Of a DNA stretch of 64,000 nucleotides, positions 9,106-16,897 are shown in pieces. Every line of letters begins with the position of its first letter. Position 1 is the stretch's first letter. This DNA is from Steroidobacteraceae bacterium. GTDB taxonomy: Bacteria; Pseudomonadota; Gammaproteobacteria; Steroidobacterales; Steroidobacteraceae. Made by a program: the position numbers and the translations under genes. The notes under the pieces were generated by a model, which saw nothing but the letters and a program-made list of their open reading frames with translations, did not search any database and was not told the origin of the DNA. The stretch spans positions 62,001-126,000 of the forward strand of contig JAHCAN010000003.1 of the NCBI GenBank assembly GCA_019634915.1, given 5' to 3'.

Positions 9106-10455
9106 TCAGAGCATCGCTGCGCAGGCCACCGGCTCCGCTGGTATGGCCGCCGCCGTCCCTTCCGGCGCACCGCCCGTCACCGCGTCCAGCGCAGCGATCA
9201 GCTCCGCCGCGCTCGCGTAACGCTGCGCGGGCGCCTTCGCGAGCAGCCGGTCGATCAGCGGCTGCAGATGCGCGAGCGCCGCGGGCAGCTGCGGGATCGG
9301 CGCGGACACATGCCGTTGCAGCACTTCGATCGCGCTCGCGCCGGTGAACGGCTTGCGGCCGGTCAGCATTTCGAACAGCACGATGCCGAGGCTGTACAGG
9401 TCGCTGCGCGCGTCGAGCGTCGCACCCTGGGCCTGTTCGGGGCTCATGTAGTACGGCGAGCCGCGCAGCATGCCGGTGCGGGTCGTCGTCGAGTCGCCGC
9501 GCATCGGCCGCGCGAGGCCGAAGTCGATCAGCACGATGCTGTCGTCCTCGCGCAGCATCACGTTCGGCGGCTTCAGGTCGCGATGCACGAGGCCCGCGGC
9601 GTGCACGACCTCGAGCGCGCGCGCGATGCGCCGCACGTAGTCGAGCGCTTCCGCCGGCGCCATCGGGTGCTGCAGCCGCGCCTTCAGGTCGCCGCGCGGG
9701 AAATATTCCATCGCGAGGTATTCGAGCCCGTCGTGGATGCCGTAGTCGTAGATGTCGATGATCGCCGGGTCGTGGATCGCCGAGATCGCCTCGTACTCGT
9801 GCGCGAACGGCCGGTGCGCGGCGGCACCTGCGTCGTCGGCATCGTCGATGCGTGTCACCTTGAGCGCCACCAGCGCGTCGAGCTCGAAGCTCGTCGCGAG
9901 ATAGACGACCGCGCGATCCGATTCGCCGAGCACGTCGAGGATCGCGTAACGCGGCACCAGATTGCGCGGCAGGCGGGCCCGGCCGCCAGGGCCGGTGCGC
10001 GCCGCGCCGCGCGTCGGCGGTGGCGCCTCGGCCTTGCGGACACGATCGGCGGCGCGACGGCGCTCGACTGCGCGCAGCGCGATCTTGATCGCCGTGCCGA
10101 GCCGGGCCGGCGTCAGCAGCCGCTTCGGCAGATAGTCGCTCGCGCCGAGGCGGATCGCGCGCACCGCGGTCAGCTCGTTGCCGCCCTGGGCGATCGCGAT
10201 GATCGGCGGCAGTTGCGTGTGGTCGCGCAGCCGCCGCAGCCAGTCGAGCCCTTCGGCCGCGGCGTCGTCGGGGCCGTCGCCGAAATTCATCGCGAGCAGC
10301 AACGCGTCGCGGTCGCGGTAGGTCAGCTCGCCGCGACGGCGCTCGAATTCCGGGATGTCGATGAACTCGACCTGCGCATCGGGCAACACTGCGCCGACGT
10401 GCGCGCTGAGCCACGCGCCGTAGCGCGCGTCGTCGTCGATGATCAGGATGCCCAT
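9106..10455 (-). CDS. Serine/threonine protein kinase with N-terminal degenerate receiver domain
   Basis: 449 residues, no membrane segment, so cytoplasmic. Residues 1-130 fold like a response-regulator receiver (acidic D7-D9, Lys111 in DYLPKR), but the phosphoacceptor position after strand 3 reads LLLAMNFGDG, with Ala55 where Asp is expected, and the Thr/Ser after strand 4 is also lost. Residues about 168-435 are a Hanks-type kinase: a weak glycine loop LGESDRAVVYLA, Lys199 in ALKV, catalytic Asp293 in VHRDLKPPN, Asp311 in the DFG motif, and SPYYMSPEQ in the activation segment. The gene lies 16 bases downstream of the receiver-TPR-TonB gene and is surely co-transcribed with it, so that protein is a candidate partner or substrate. 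The kinase looks active; its receiver probably works without phosphorylation. Confidence 0.88.
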   Translation of the reverse strand: MGILIIDDDARYGAWLSAHVGAVLPDAQVEFIDIPEFERRRGELTYRDRDALLLAMNFGDGPDDAAAEGLDWLRRLRDHTQLPPIIAIAQGGNELTAVRAIRLGASDYLPKRLLTPARLGTAIKIALRAVERRRAADRVRKAEAPPPTRGAARTGPGGRARLPRNLVPRYAILDVLGESDRAVVYLATSFELDALVALKVTRIDDADDAGAAAHRPFAHEYEAISAIHDPAIIDIYDYGIHDGLEYLAMEYFPRGDLKARLQHPMAPAEALDYVRRIARALEVVHAAGLVHRDLKPPNVMLREDDSIVLIDFGLARPMRGDSTTTRTGMLRGSPYYMSPEQAQGATLDARSDLYSLGIVLFEMLTGRKPFTGASAIEVLQRHVSAPIPQLPAALAHLQPLIDRLLAKAPAQRYASAAELIAALDAVTGGAPEGTAAAIPAEPVACAAML

Positions 10456-10471
10456 GCCCGCGGCGCCGCGC

Positions 10472-12493
10472 CTATTGCAGGTCGAAGCGCAGGCGCAGTT
10501 TCACGCGCTGCGGCACCGCGACGCCGTTGCGCTCCACCGGCTTGAACCGCCAGCGCGCGACCGCGTCGGTGGCGGCCTCGTCGAACACGCCCGCCGGGCT
10601 CGCGTCGGTCACGTGCATGTTCTCGACGCCGCCCGAAGTGTTGACGGTGAACTCGAGGTCCACCCAGCCGGTCTGGCCCGCCGCCGCGGCGGCGCTCGGG
10701 TAGCGCGGTTCGACGGTGCGTACGCGCGTCAGCCGGCCGACCGGTATGGCCTCGGTCTCGAGCCGCTCGCGCGCGCGCAGGGTGGCGATGTCGCGCCTCA
10801 CGTTGGTCAGCGCGAGGCCGTCGAGACCGAGCGCCTCGGCCTCGCCGGCCCAGCGCTCGGCGCCCGTGGCATCGGCGCGCGCCAGCGCGATGCGGGCCTC
10901 GTCGAGCATCGCCGCGCCGAGCGCGTCGCGCGCGGCGAGGGTACGCGGGTGCTGCGCGTCGGCGGCGCGCATCTGCTCATAGAGCGCGCGGGCGCCCGTC
11001 GCCGCAGGCTGCAGCAGGCGGTGCTGGCGCAGCTCCTCGTCGAAGCGCTGGGCGAGCGCCGTGTAGGCTTCGGCCTGGTGCGCGATCTGCACGGCCTGCA
11101 ACTCGCGACGCAGCTCGGCGAGCTCACTGCGCGCGACGCCGTTGCTTTCCGCGGTCGCGATCCACTCCCCGGCAGCGGCGGTGTCGCCGCTGTCGAGCGT
11201 GGCGCGCGTTTGCGCGACGATCGCCACCTGCAGGCGCCTTTCGGCATCGCGCAGCCCGGCGTGCTCCGGCGCGAGCGCACGCGCCGACTCGATGTAGAAG
11301 CGCGCATTGTCCTGCGCCGGCTCGACGAGCGCGCCGGAACGGGTGCGCTCGGCCGCGAGCGCGAGGAAGTTCGTGGCCTGAAGGTCGATCTCCTGCTGCT
11401 GCAGCTCGCGCCGCGCGGCGCCGATCAGTTCGGAACCCGTCGCTGAACCGCTCTCGAGCACCGAGATCGCGCGACCGAGGTTGCCGCTCGCGGCGGCCTG
11501 GCGCGCGGCGGTGAGCAGCTGGCGCTCGCGTTCCTTGCCGATCTGCGTGGTCAGGAAGGCGATGCGCGGATGATCGGCCCGCACGCCGCGTGCGGTGTCG
11601 ACGAGCCGCGTGGCCTCGTCGAGCTGCTCGGCGACGATCGCCTGTTCGGCATCGCCGAGCAGGTGGCCGACGATCGCGTCGAGGCCGGCGAGCGCCTGCG
11701 CGTTGCCGGGCGATTTCGTCAGCACGAGCTTGTAAAGATCCGCGGCGGACTCGCCGGGCGGCATGACGAGCTCGCCAGCCGTGAGCGCTTCGTTCGCGCG
11801 CTCGAGCGCCCGCTGCGTCGCCGGATCGAGATCGGACGGCGCACCGGGCGCAGCCGGTGCGGCGCGTCGCGCATCGATCGCCGGCGTGGGCGAAGCGGCG
11901 GGTGCGCCGGCCGGCTCGCGCATCAGCCACCAGATCGCGATCGCGGCCACGATCGCGAGCGCGAGCCCGATCGCGACCAGCGGCAGGCGCGAGCCGCCGG
12001 CCGGACGCGCCGGCTCGGGACGCGGCAGTGTGGGCGGCACGGCATCGCTGTGCCGGAACGCGGACTCCACGAACAGCTTCAGGCGCTGCGCCGAGACCGG
12101 CTTGTGCAGGAAGCGGTAGACGCCGCCGTCGGTGATCTGCGGCGCGAGCGCGCCCTGGTCGGCGGCCGTGCCGGTGACGACCAGCACGAGATCGGGGAAC
12201 TGTGCTTTCAGGCGCTCGGTCAGCTGGGCGACCGGCGCCGTGCACGCCGCGCTGTCGATCAGCGCGGTGCGCGTGCTGCTCGCCATCAACTGGTCGGTCA
12301 ACGCCGTGTCGGCCTCGACGACGTCGAAGCGGTGGCGCGCGTCGATCACTGCCCGCAGGCCCTCGACGAGCGCGGGGTCGCGTGTCAGTACGACGAGGCC
12401 CGCCGGTGCGAGCGCGGGCATGAAGGCCGTTGCGCGTGCCATCGCGTCCTGTTGCATGGTTTCTGCAGTCCGGCTTGCCACGGCACGCTCCAT
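10472..12493 (-). CDS. Receiver-TM-TPR-TonB multidomain protein
   Basis: 673 residues with an unusual order of parts. Residues about 32-145 are a receiver-like domain with Asp39, phosphoacceptor candidate Asp80 (ALIDSA), Thr107 (VVTGT) and Lys131 (LHKPV). A proline-rich linker leads to one membrane segment at about 170-191. Residues about 215-580 are helical, TPR-like repeats rich in Ala, Glu and Arg. Residues about 590-673 are a TonB C-terminal domain (VEPRYPSAAA, GWVDLEFTV, DAVARWRFKPV). The predicted topology is receiver in the cytoplasm and repeats plus TonB domain in the periplasm. TonB domains pull on outer-membrane receptors using ExbBD; no exbBD is nearby. The start at 12493 is the longest; Met13 and Met18 are alternatives. 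First gene of the operon with the kinase. Confidence 0.85.
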   Translation of the reverse strand: MERAVASRTAETMQQDAMARATAFMPALAPAGLVVLTRDPALVEGLRAVIDARHRFDVVEADTALTDQLMASSTRTALIDSAACTAPVAQLTERLKAQFPDLVLVVTGTAADQGALAPQITDGGVYRFLHKPVSAQRLKLFVESAFRHSDAVPPTLPRPEPARPAGGSRLPLVAIGLALAIVAAIAIWWLMREPAGAPAASPTPAIDARRAAPAAPGAPSDLDPATQRALERANEALTAGELVMPPGESAADLYKLVLTKSPGNAQALAGLDAIVGHLLGDAEQAIVAEQLDEATRLVDTARGVRADHPRIAFLTTQIGKERERQLLTAARQAAASGNLGRAISVLESGSATGSELIGAARRELQQQEIDLQATNFLALAAERTRSGALVEPAQDNARFYIESARALAPEHAGLRDAERRLQVAIVAQTRATLDSGDTAAAGEWIATAESNGVARSELAELRRELQAVQIAHQAEAYTALAQRFDEELRQHRLLQPAATGARALYEQMRAADAQHPRTLAARDALGAAMLDEARIALARADATGAERWAGEAEALGLDGLALTNVRRDIATLRARERLETEAIPVGRLTRVRTVEPRYPSAAAAAGQTGWVDLEFTVNTSGGVENMHVTDASPAGVFDEAATDAVARWRFKPVERNGVAVPQRVKLRLRFDLQ

Positions 12494-12646
12494 TCCAATG
12501 CCGGGGATTTACAGGGGTTTGCGGCAGGATACTGTGATCGTCGTCGACGCGTGGCGACACTGCCGGCGCTCGCCCCGCGGCGAGTGCGCGGCGGCCGCCA
12601 AAACGCGAACCGTGTCACAGTTCCGGCGGGCGGATATCATTGCCGG

Positions 12647-13606
12647 ATGGCGCGTTTTCACGGTTTCGGGGCCCCGTTCGGCCCTCTCCTGGCGGCCCTC
12701 GCGCTGCTCGTGCTGCCGGCGGCCGCGGTGGCTGCCGGCGCGAGCCGTGCACAGGAGCGCGCGGCGCTCGAGTTCCTCGTCGCGGTGGCCTCGGGCAGCC
12801 CGCAGGCGGTCGCCGACGCGCTGCATCCCGACGAGCTGCACCGGTTGCGCACCGGCATCGCCGCGCGCCTGCAGGCGGACGCGGCGAGCGGCGATCACAC
12901 GGTACAACGGCGCATCTTCGGCGAGGCGTCGAACCTCGCCGACATCGAGCGCCTGACCGACGCGAATTTCTTCGCGGCGCTCGCCGGCCGATTGCGTTAC
13001 CCGGCGCGGCTGTTCACGAAAGTCGACGGTCTCGAGGCCGTGCGTGACGGTGACAAGCTCGCGCACGTCGTGGTCCGTGGCAGCCAGCCGGAGGGCCGCG
13101 GCAAGACCCGTGTCGTCACGATGGTCACGCTGCTGCCCTATGGCAAGGAGTGGAAGGCGGCGGTGCCGAGCGAGATCGAGGCGCAGATCGAGGATCTGCT
13201 CGACGGGCGCGATGCCGCCGGTGGCCTGCTGCCGCGGCGCGTGGCCGGCGCTCCGGGTGCCGCGGCGGCTCCCGCGGCCGCCAACACGCCCGAGATCCGG
13301 CGGCTGCTCGCCGACGCCGCGCGCGCACTCACGGCGGGCCATTGCGACGTGTACTACGGAGAATACATGAGCCCGGGGTTTCGCCGCGTGACCTCGGCGA
13401 GTGCGCTCGGTACCCTGGTGCGCGGCTGCGAACGCAGCGAGTCGCTGCGCGAGATGCTGGTGGCGACGCTGCGCATCGTCGGCGATTCGCCGCCGCAGTT
13501 CTCGCAGGCCGGCGCGCGTGCGAGCTACGATCTCGCGGGCCGCGGCCTGCCCTACGATCACTTCGTGCTCGAGCGCCTCGGCGATCGCTGGTACATCGCC
13601 GAATGA
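12647..13606 (+). CDS. Exported protein of unknown function
   Basis: 319 residues with a signal peptide (hydrophobic core FGPLLAALALLVLPAAAVAA, then mature GASRAQERA). I do not recognise a named family. Two similar-sized halves are joined by an Ala/Pro-rich linker near residue 205: the first has a helical start (ALEFLVAVASGSPQAVADAL) and a strand-rich core with YGKEWKAAVPSEIEAQI, and the second has a Cys pair (HCDVYYGEYMSP and VRGCERSESL) and ends DHFVLERLGDRWYIAE. The end 'LxxxGDRWYI' with 'FLVAVASGSPQAV' recalls small NTF2-like or DUF4864-like secreted domains, which is a weak suggestion. Its stop overlaps the start of the acetyltransferase gene (ATGA), so they are coupled. Divergent from the TonB-TPR gene across a 153-base gap in which I see no clear site. 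Confidence 0.75.
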   Translation: MARFHGFGAPFGPLLAALALLVLPAAAVAAGASRAQERAALEFLVAVASGSPQAVADALHPDELHRLRTGIAARLQADAASGDHTVQRRIFGEASNLADIERLTDANFFAALAGRLRYPARLFTKVDGLEAVRDGDKLAHVVVRGSQPEGRGKTRVVTMVTLLPYGKEWKAAVPSEIEAQIEDLLDGRDAAGGLLPRRVAGAPGAAAAPAAANTPEIRRLLADAARALTAGHCDVYYGEYMSPGFRRVTSASALGTLVRGCERSESLREMLVATLRIVGDSPPQFSQAGARASYDLAGRGLPYDHFVLERLGDRWYIAE

Positions 13607-14097
13607 GCGCGCTGGTGATCCGCCCGGCGCTCGTCACCGATGCCGCGCTGCTGCTGAAACTGATCCGCGGACTCGCCGAATACGAGAAGCTCGCGCACGA
13701 GGTCGTCGCGACCGAGGCGCAGCTCGCCGCGGAGCTCGGCGCGCGCAATCCGGTCGCGCATGCGCTGATCGCCGAGCTCGACGGCGCGCCGGCGGGCTTT
13801 GCGCTCTACTTCTTCAATTTCTCGACGTTCCTCGCGCGCCGCGGCCTGTATCTCGAGGACCTGTTCGTGCTGCCCGGCAGCCGCGACCAGGGCATCGGCC
13901 GTGCGCTGCTGGTCGAGCTCGCGCGCCGCGCGGCCGCGCAGGGCTGCGGACGCATGGAATGGTCGGTGCTCGACTGGAACGTCGACGCGCAGCGTTTCTA
14001 CGCGAGTCTCGGCGCCCGGCCGATGGATGGCTGGACCGTGCACCGCATGGACCGTGCCGCGATCGCGGCACTGGGTTACGATGAAAGCCCCCGTTGA
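13603..14097 (+). CDS. GNAT-family N-acetyltransferase
   Basis: 164 residues, a single GNAT domain. Acetyl-CoA binding is shown by strand 4 LYLEDLFVLPGSRDQGIGRALL, which has the Q/R-x-x-G-x-G/A pyrophosphate loop, and by VLDWNVDAQRFYASLGA near the end. Length and the LIRGLAEYEKLAHEV start match the diamine/spermidine-acetyltransferase-like group (SAT), whose bacterial members acetylate small amines or thialysine; the substrate here is not determined. Start fixed by the ATGA overlap with the preceding gene. Followed 21 bases later by dodecin. Confidence 0.88.
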   Translation: MSALVIRPALVTDAALLLKLIRGLAEYEKLAHEVVATEAQLAAELGARNPVAHALIAELDGAPAGFALYFFNFSTFLARRGLYLEDLFVLPGSRDQGIGRALLVELARRAAAQGCGRMEWSVLDWNVDAQRFYASLGARPMDGWTVHRMDRAAIAALGYDESPR

Positions 14098-14118
14098 ATC
14101 CGGTCGGAGGAGAATGCC

Positions 14119-14319
14119 ATGTCGATCGCCAAGGTCAGCGAAATCATCGCGAGTTCGGACAAGAGCTTCGAGGATGCCGTCGCGAGCGGCGTCAAGCGCG
14201 CCACGAAGACGCTGAAGGGCATCCAGTCGGCCTGGGTCGCCGATCAGGAAGTGATCGTCAGGAACGACAAGATCGTCGAATACCGCGTGCGCCTGAAGGT
14301 CACGTTCGTCCTGAAATAG
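14119..14319 (+). CDS. Dodecin (flavin-binding protein)
   Basis: 66 residues, the usual length. MSIAKVSEIIASSDKSFEDA and GVKRATKTLKGIQSAWV are diagnostic, and Trp39 is the residue that stacks on bound flavin in the dodecin family. Dodecins form hollow 12-mers that store or buffer riboflavin, FMN or CoA in the cytoplasm. A good ribosome site (GGAGGAGA) lies 5-12 bases before the ATG. Confidence 0.95.
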   Translation: MSIAKVSEIIASSDKSFEDAVASGVKRATKTLKGIQSAWVADQEVIVRNDKIVEYRVRLKVTFVLK

Positions 14320-14325
14320 CGCGCC

Positions 14326-14343
14326 GCCCGCCGCACGGCGGGC
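14326..14343. terminator. GC-rich hairpin between dodecin and gspB
   Basis: GCCCGCC and GGCGGGC pair around a GCAC loop in the 24-base gap between two convergent genes. There is no long U tail. It likely ends transcription from both sides. Confidence 0.6.
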
Positions 14344-15105
14344 TCATTCGCGCTCGAGCTGGAAGCGCGTGCCGCGGAACGAGAGGATCGCGCCGGACGG
14401 CGTGATCTCCTCGACGCGCACGCCATCCTGCGTCGCATCGCCCTCGCGCAGCCGCTGCATGTTGATCATCACGAAGCGGTCGGCGGCGCGCGTCGCATAG
14501 ACGTGCAGGTCGAGCCGCAGCGGCGGCAGCTGGTTGCCGATCGCGGCCGGCAGCTGTGCGATGGTCGGCACCATGTTGCGTTCGGCGGTGTCGCGGCTGG
14601 CGTGTGCCGGCGGCGGGCGATCCGCCGGCAGGGCTTCCTCATAGTCCGCCGGATTGCCGGTGTAGTCGGGATCCGCGGCGGCGCCGGTCGCGGCTGCGAC
14701 GGACGTTGCCGTCGCATCGGCGGGTCGTGGCGGCAGCACAGCCGCGGTGCCCGGTGGTGTCACGGCCGATGCCGTGGCTGGCGTCGTAGCGACCGTGGTT
14801 GCCGCGGCAGTTCCCGCGGTTGGGGCGGTCGGGGCGGGCCCCGCAGTGGCCGACGTCGTGGCGGTGCTCGCTGCAGCGCCCGTGGTCGCGACCGGCGCGC
14901 CGGCCGCGGCGGCATCACGCGCGGGCGCGCGCGTCACGAACCAGACGAGCGCGACGAGGTTCACCAGCAGCAGCACGCCGAGCACGATCGCCCAGACCGG
15001 CAGGCCGCCACGGCGTGGCGCGGTGCGGATCTCGAACAGCACCGGGCCCGACTGCCGCTGCCGCTCGCTGTCCGATTTCTTCAGCGCATCGAGAATGAAC
15101 GACAT
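14344..15105 (-). CDS. gspB: General secretion pathway protein GspB
   Basis: 253 residues. The N-terminal MSFILDALKKSDSERQ is the signature of GspB/ExeB. A membrane segment follows at about 36-57, then a low-complexity Ala/Thr/Gly linker of roughly 100 residues, then the conserved periplasmic domain (LPPLRLDLHVYA, RFVMINMQRLREGD, GAILSFRGTRFQLE). GspA and GspB form an inner-membrane complex that helps the type II secretion secretin pass or remodel peptidoglycan. The gene lies 3 bases after gspA; the rest of the gsp operon is not in the window. Confidence 0.93.
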   Translation of the reverse strand: MSFILDALKKSDSERQRQSGPVLFEIRTAPRRGGLPVWAIVLGVLLLVNLVALVWFVTRAPARDAAAAGAPVATTGAAASTATTSATAGPAPTAPTAGTAAATTVATTPATASAVTPPGTAAVLPPRPADATATSVAAATGAAADPDYTGNPADYEEALPADRPPPAHASRDTAERNMVPTIAQLPAAIGNQLPPLRLDLHVYATRAADRFVMINMQRLREGDATQDGVRVEEITPSGAILSFRGTRFQLERE

Positions 15106-15108
15106 CGC

Positions 15109-16833
15109 TCAGCCTTCCCGCGGCGCGGCGTTGACGAGTCGTGGCGTGCCCGGTGCCGGTAGCGCCGCGTCGAGCGCGAGCTGGGTCTGCAGACCGGCCA
15201 CGCCGTCGACGTCGAGGTGGCGTGCGCGCTGGAAGGCCTCGACGAGCCGCACGAGCGAGGCATCGTAGCGATCACTCGCGTCCGCACCCGCACCGGCCGC
15301 CGCACCGGGCGTGGCGCGGGCCAGCTGCTCGAGGCGCAGGCGCAGCTGGCGCACGGTCTCGCCCGCCATGCCCGGCGTGAGCGCGCGCACCGGCATCGCG
15401 AGCGGCCGCCACAGCAGGATGAAATCCCCGAACCAGTAGCGCGCGAGCTCGGCGATGCCGATCGTGTGCACGCTGCCGCCGACGTCGATGCGCGCGCTGT
15501 CGTCGTCGAGCGCGACGAGCACGACGTGGTGCGTGCCGCCCTGATCGTCGCCGAGCGCCAGGATCGCCGGCCGGTCATAGAGGCGCAGCTGCGCGATCGA
15601 ACCGCGCTGCGTGATGCATTGCAGCCCGGCGAGCTCGGCCTGTGCGCAGCCGTCGCCCTCGCCGCGCGTGTAGGCAGTGCCCCAGAGTGCGAACAACCCG
15701 GCGAACGCGGTATCGGTGTCGGTCGCGCCGGAGCTGAGCAGCGAGGTCAGCGCCGCCGTACCCGCTGCAGCCGCTGCCGCCGTGTCGCCTGCGGTGGCGG
15801 ACGGTGCCGCGCCGCCCGCCGGATCGCTGCCGCCGGCCGCGCCGGTCACGTCGGTCACGTCGGTCGCAGGCAGCGCCGCGGTGGCAGACCCGCCGGCACC
15901 GGTCGCCGCCTGGGCGCCGAGGCGATCGAATGCGCCGACCTGCCACAGCGCGATGCCCGCGAGCACGGCGACCAGCGCGCCGCCGGCGCCGGCCGCCCAC
16001 GGCAGCCAGCGCGGTGCGACGCGCCGCCCGAACACTTCGCTCGCCGAATGGCGCACGATCGCCGGCGTGACGCGATGCCGGTCCTGCGTGTACGCACCGA
16101 GCAGCGCGCGATCGCAGATCACGTTGATCAGCCGCGGGATGCCGCCCGACTGGCGGTACACCTCGGCAAGCGCACCCGGCGTCAGGATGTCGGTCGTCGC
16201 GCCGGCGACGCGCAGCCGGTGGCGCACATAGGCGGCGGTCTCGCCGGCCGACAGCGGATCGAGGTGGTAGCGGCCGGTGATGCGCTGTGCGAGCTGGCGC
16301 AGCTCGGGCCGGCCGAGCATCTCGCGCAGCTCCGGCTGGCCGATCAGGATGATCTGCAGCAGCTTCTGCGTCGGCGTTTCGAGATTGGTCAGCAGCCGCA
16401 CCTGCTCGAGCACGGTGGCATCGAGGTTCTGCGCCTCGTCGACGAGCAGCACGACGCGCCGGCCGTCGGCGTGCGCGCGCAACAGGTAATGGTTCAGGAT
16501 GTCGACGAGATCCTTCAGGCTCGCGACCGCGCGGTCGGGCAGGCCGATGCCGAGCTCCTCGCAGATCGTCAGCATGAACTCGGGCGCGGTCATGCGCGGA
16601 TTCAGGATCAGCGCGATCTCGGCGTTCTTCGGGATCTGGCCGAGCAGCGAACGCACGATCGTCGTCTTGCCGGTGCCGACCTCGCCGGTCAGCTGCACGA
16701 AGCCGCCGGCCTCGCTGACACCGTACAGCAGATGCGCGAGCGCCTCCGCGTGGCGCTCGCTCAGGTAGAGATAGCGCGGGTCGGGCGTGATCGAGAACGG
16801 CTTCTCGTTGAGTCCGAAGAACGACAGGTACAT
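15109..16833 (-). CDS. gspA: GspA/ExeA AAA+ ATPase with peptidoglycan-binding domain
   Basis: 574 residues. It begins MYLSFFGLNEKPFSITPDPR, typical of ExeA. Walker A GEVGTGKT is at 50-57 and Walker B VVLLVDEAQNLD follows. A membrane segment sits near residue 280 (WAAGAGGALVAVLAGIALW), then an Ala/Thr/Gly-rich linker, a C39-peptidase-like fold that lacks an obvious catalytic Cys in the expected context (HHVVLVALDDD), and a C-terminal peptidoglycan-binding domain (GMAGETVRQLRLRLEQL, DGVAGLQTQLAL). It powers or directs secretin assembly with GspB. First gene of the gspAB pair. Confidence 0.93.
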   Translation of the reverse strand: MYLSFFGLNEKPFSITPDPRYLYLSERHAEALAHLLYGVSEAGGFVQLTGEVGTGKTTIVRSLLGQIPKNAEIALILNPRMTAPEFMLTICEELGIGLPDRAVASLKDLVDILNHYLLRAHADGRRVVLLVDEAQNLDATVLEQVRLLTNLETPTQKLLQIILIGQPELREMLGRPELRQLAQRITGRYHLDPLSAGETAAYVRHRLRVAGATTDILTPGALAEVYRQSGGIPRLINVICDRALLGAYTQDRHRVTPAIVRHSASEVFGRRVAPRWLPWAAGAGGALVAVLAGIALWQVGAFDRLGAQAATGAGGSATAALPATDVTDVTGAAGGSDPAGGAAPSATAGDTAAAAAAGTAALTSLLSSGATDTDTAFAGLFALWGTAYTRGEGDGCAQAELAGLQCITQRGSIAQLRLYDRPAILALGDDQGGTHHVVLVALDDDSARIDVGGSVHTIGIAELARYWFGDFILLWRPLAMPVRALTPGMAGETVRQLRLRLEQLARATPGAAAGAGADASDRYDASLVRLVEAFQRARHLDVDGVAGLQTQLALDAALPAPGTPRLVNAAPREG

Positions 16834-16897
16834 CGGGCGGGTCTGTCGCCGGCGATTGCAATGGGCGGGCAGTATACCGCCCCGGCAACGGCCCGCC

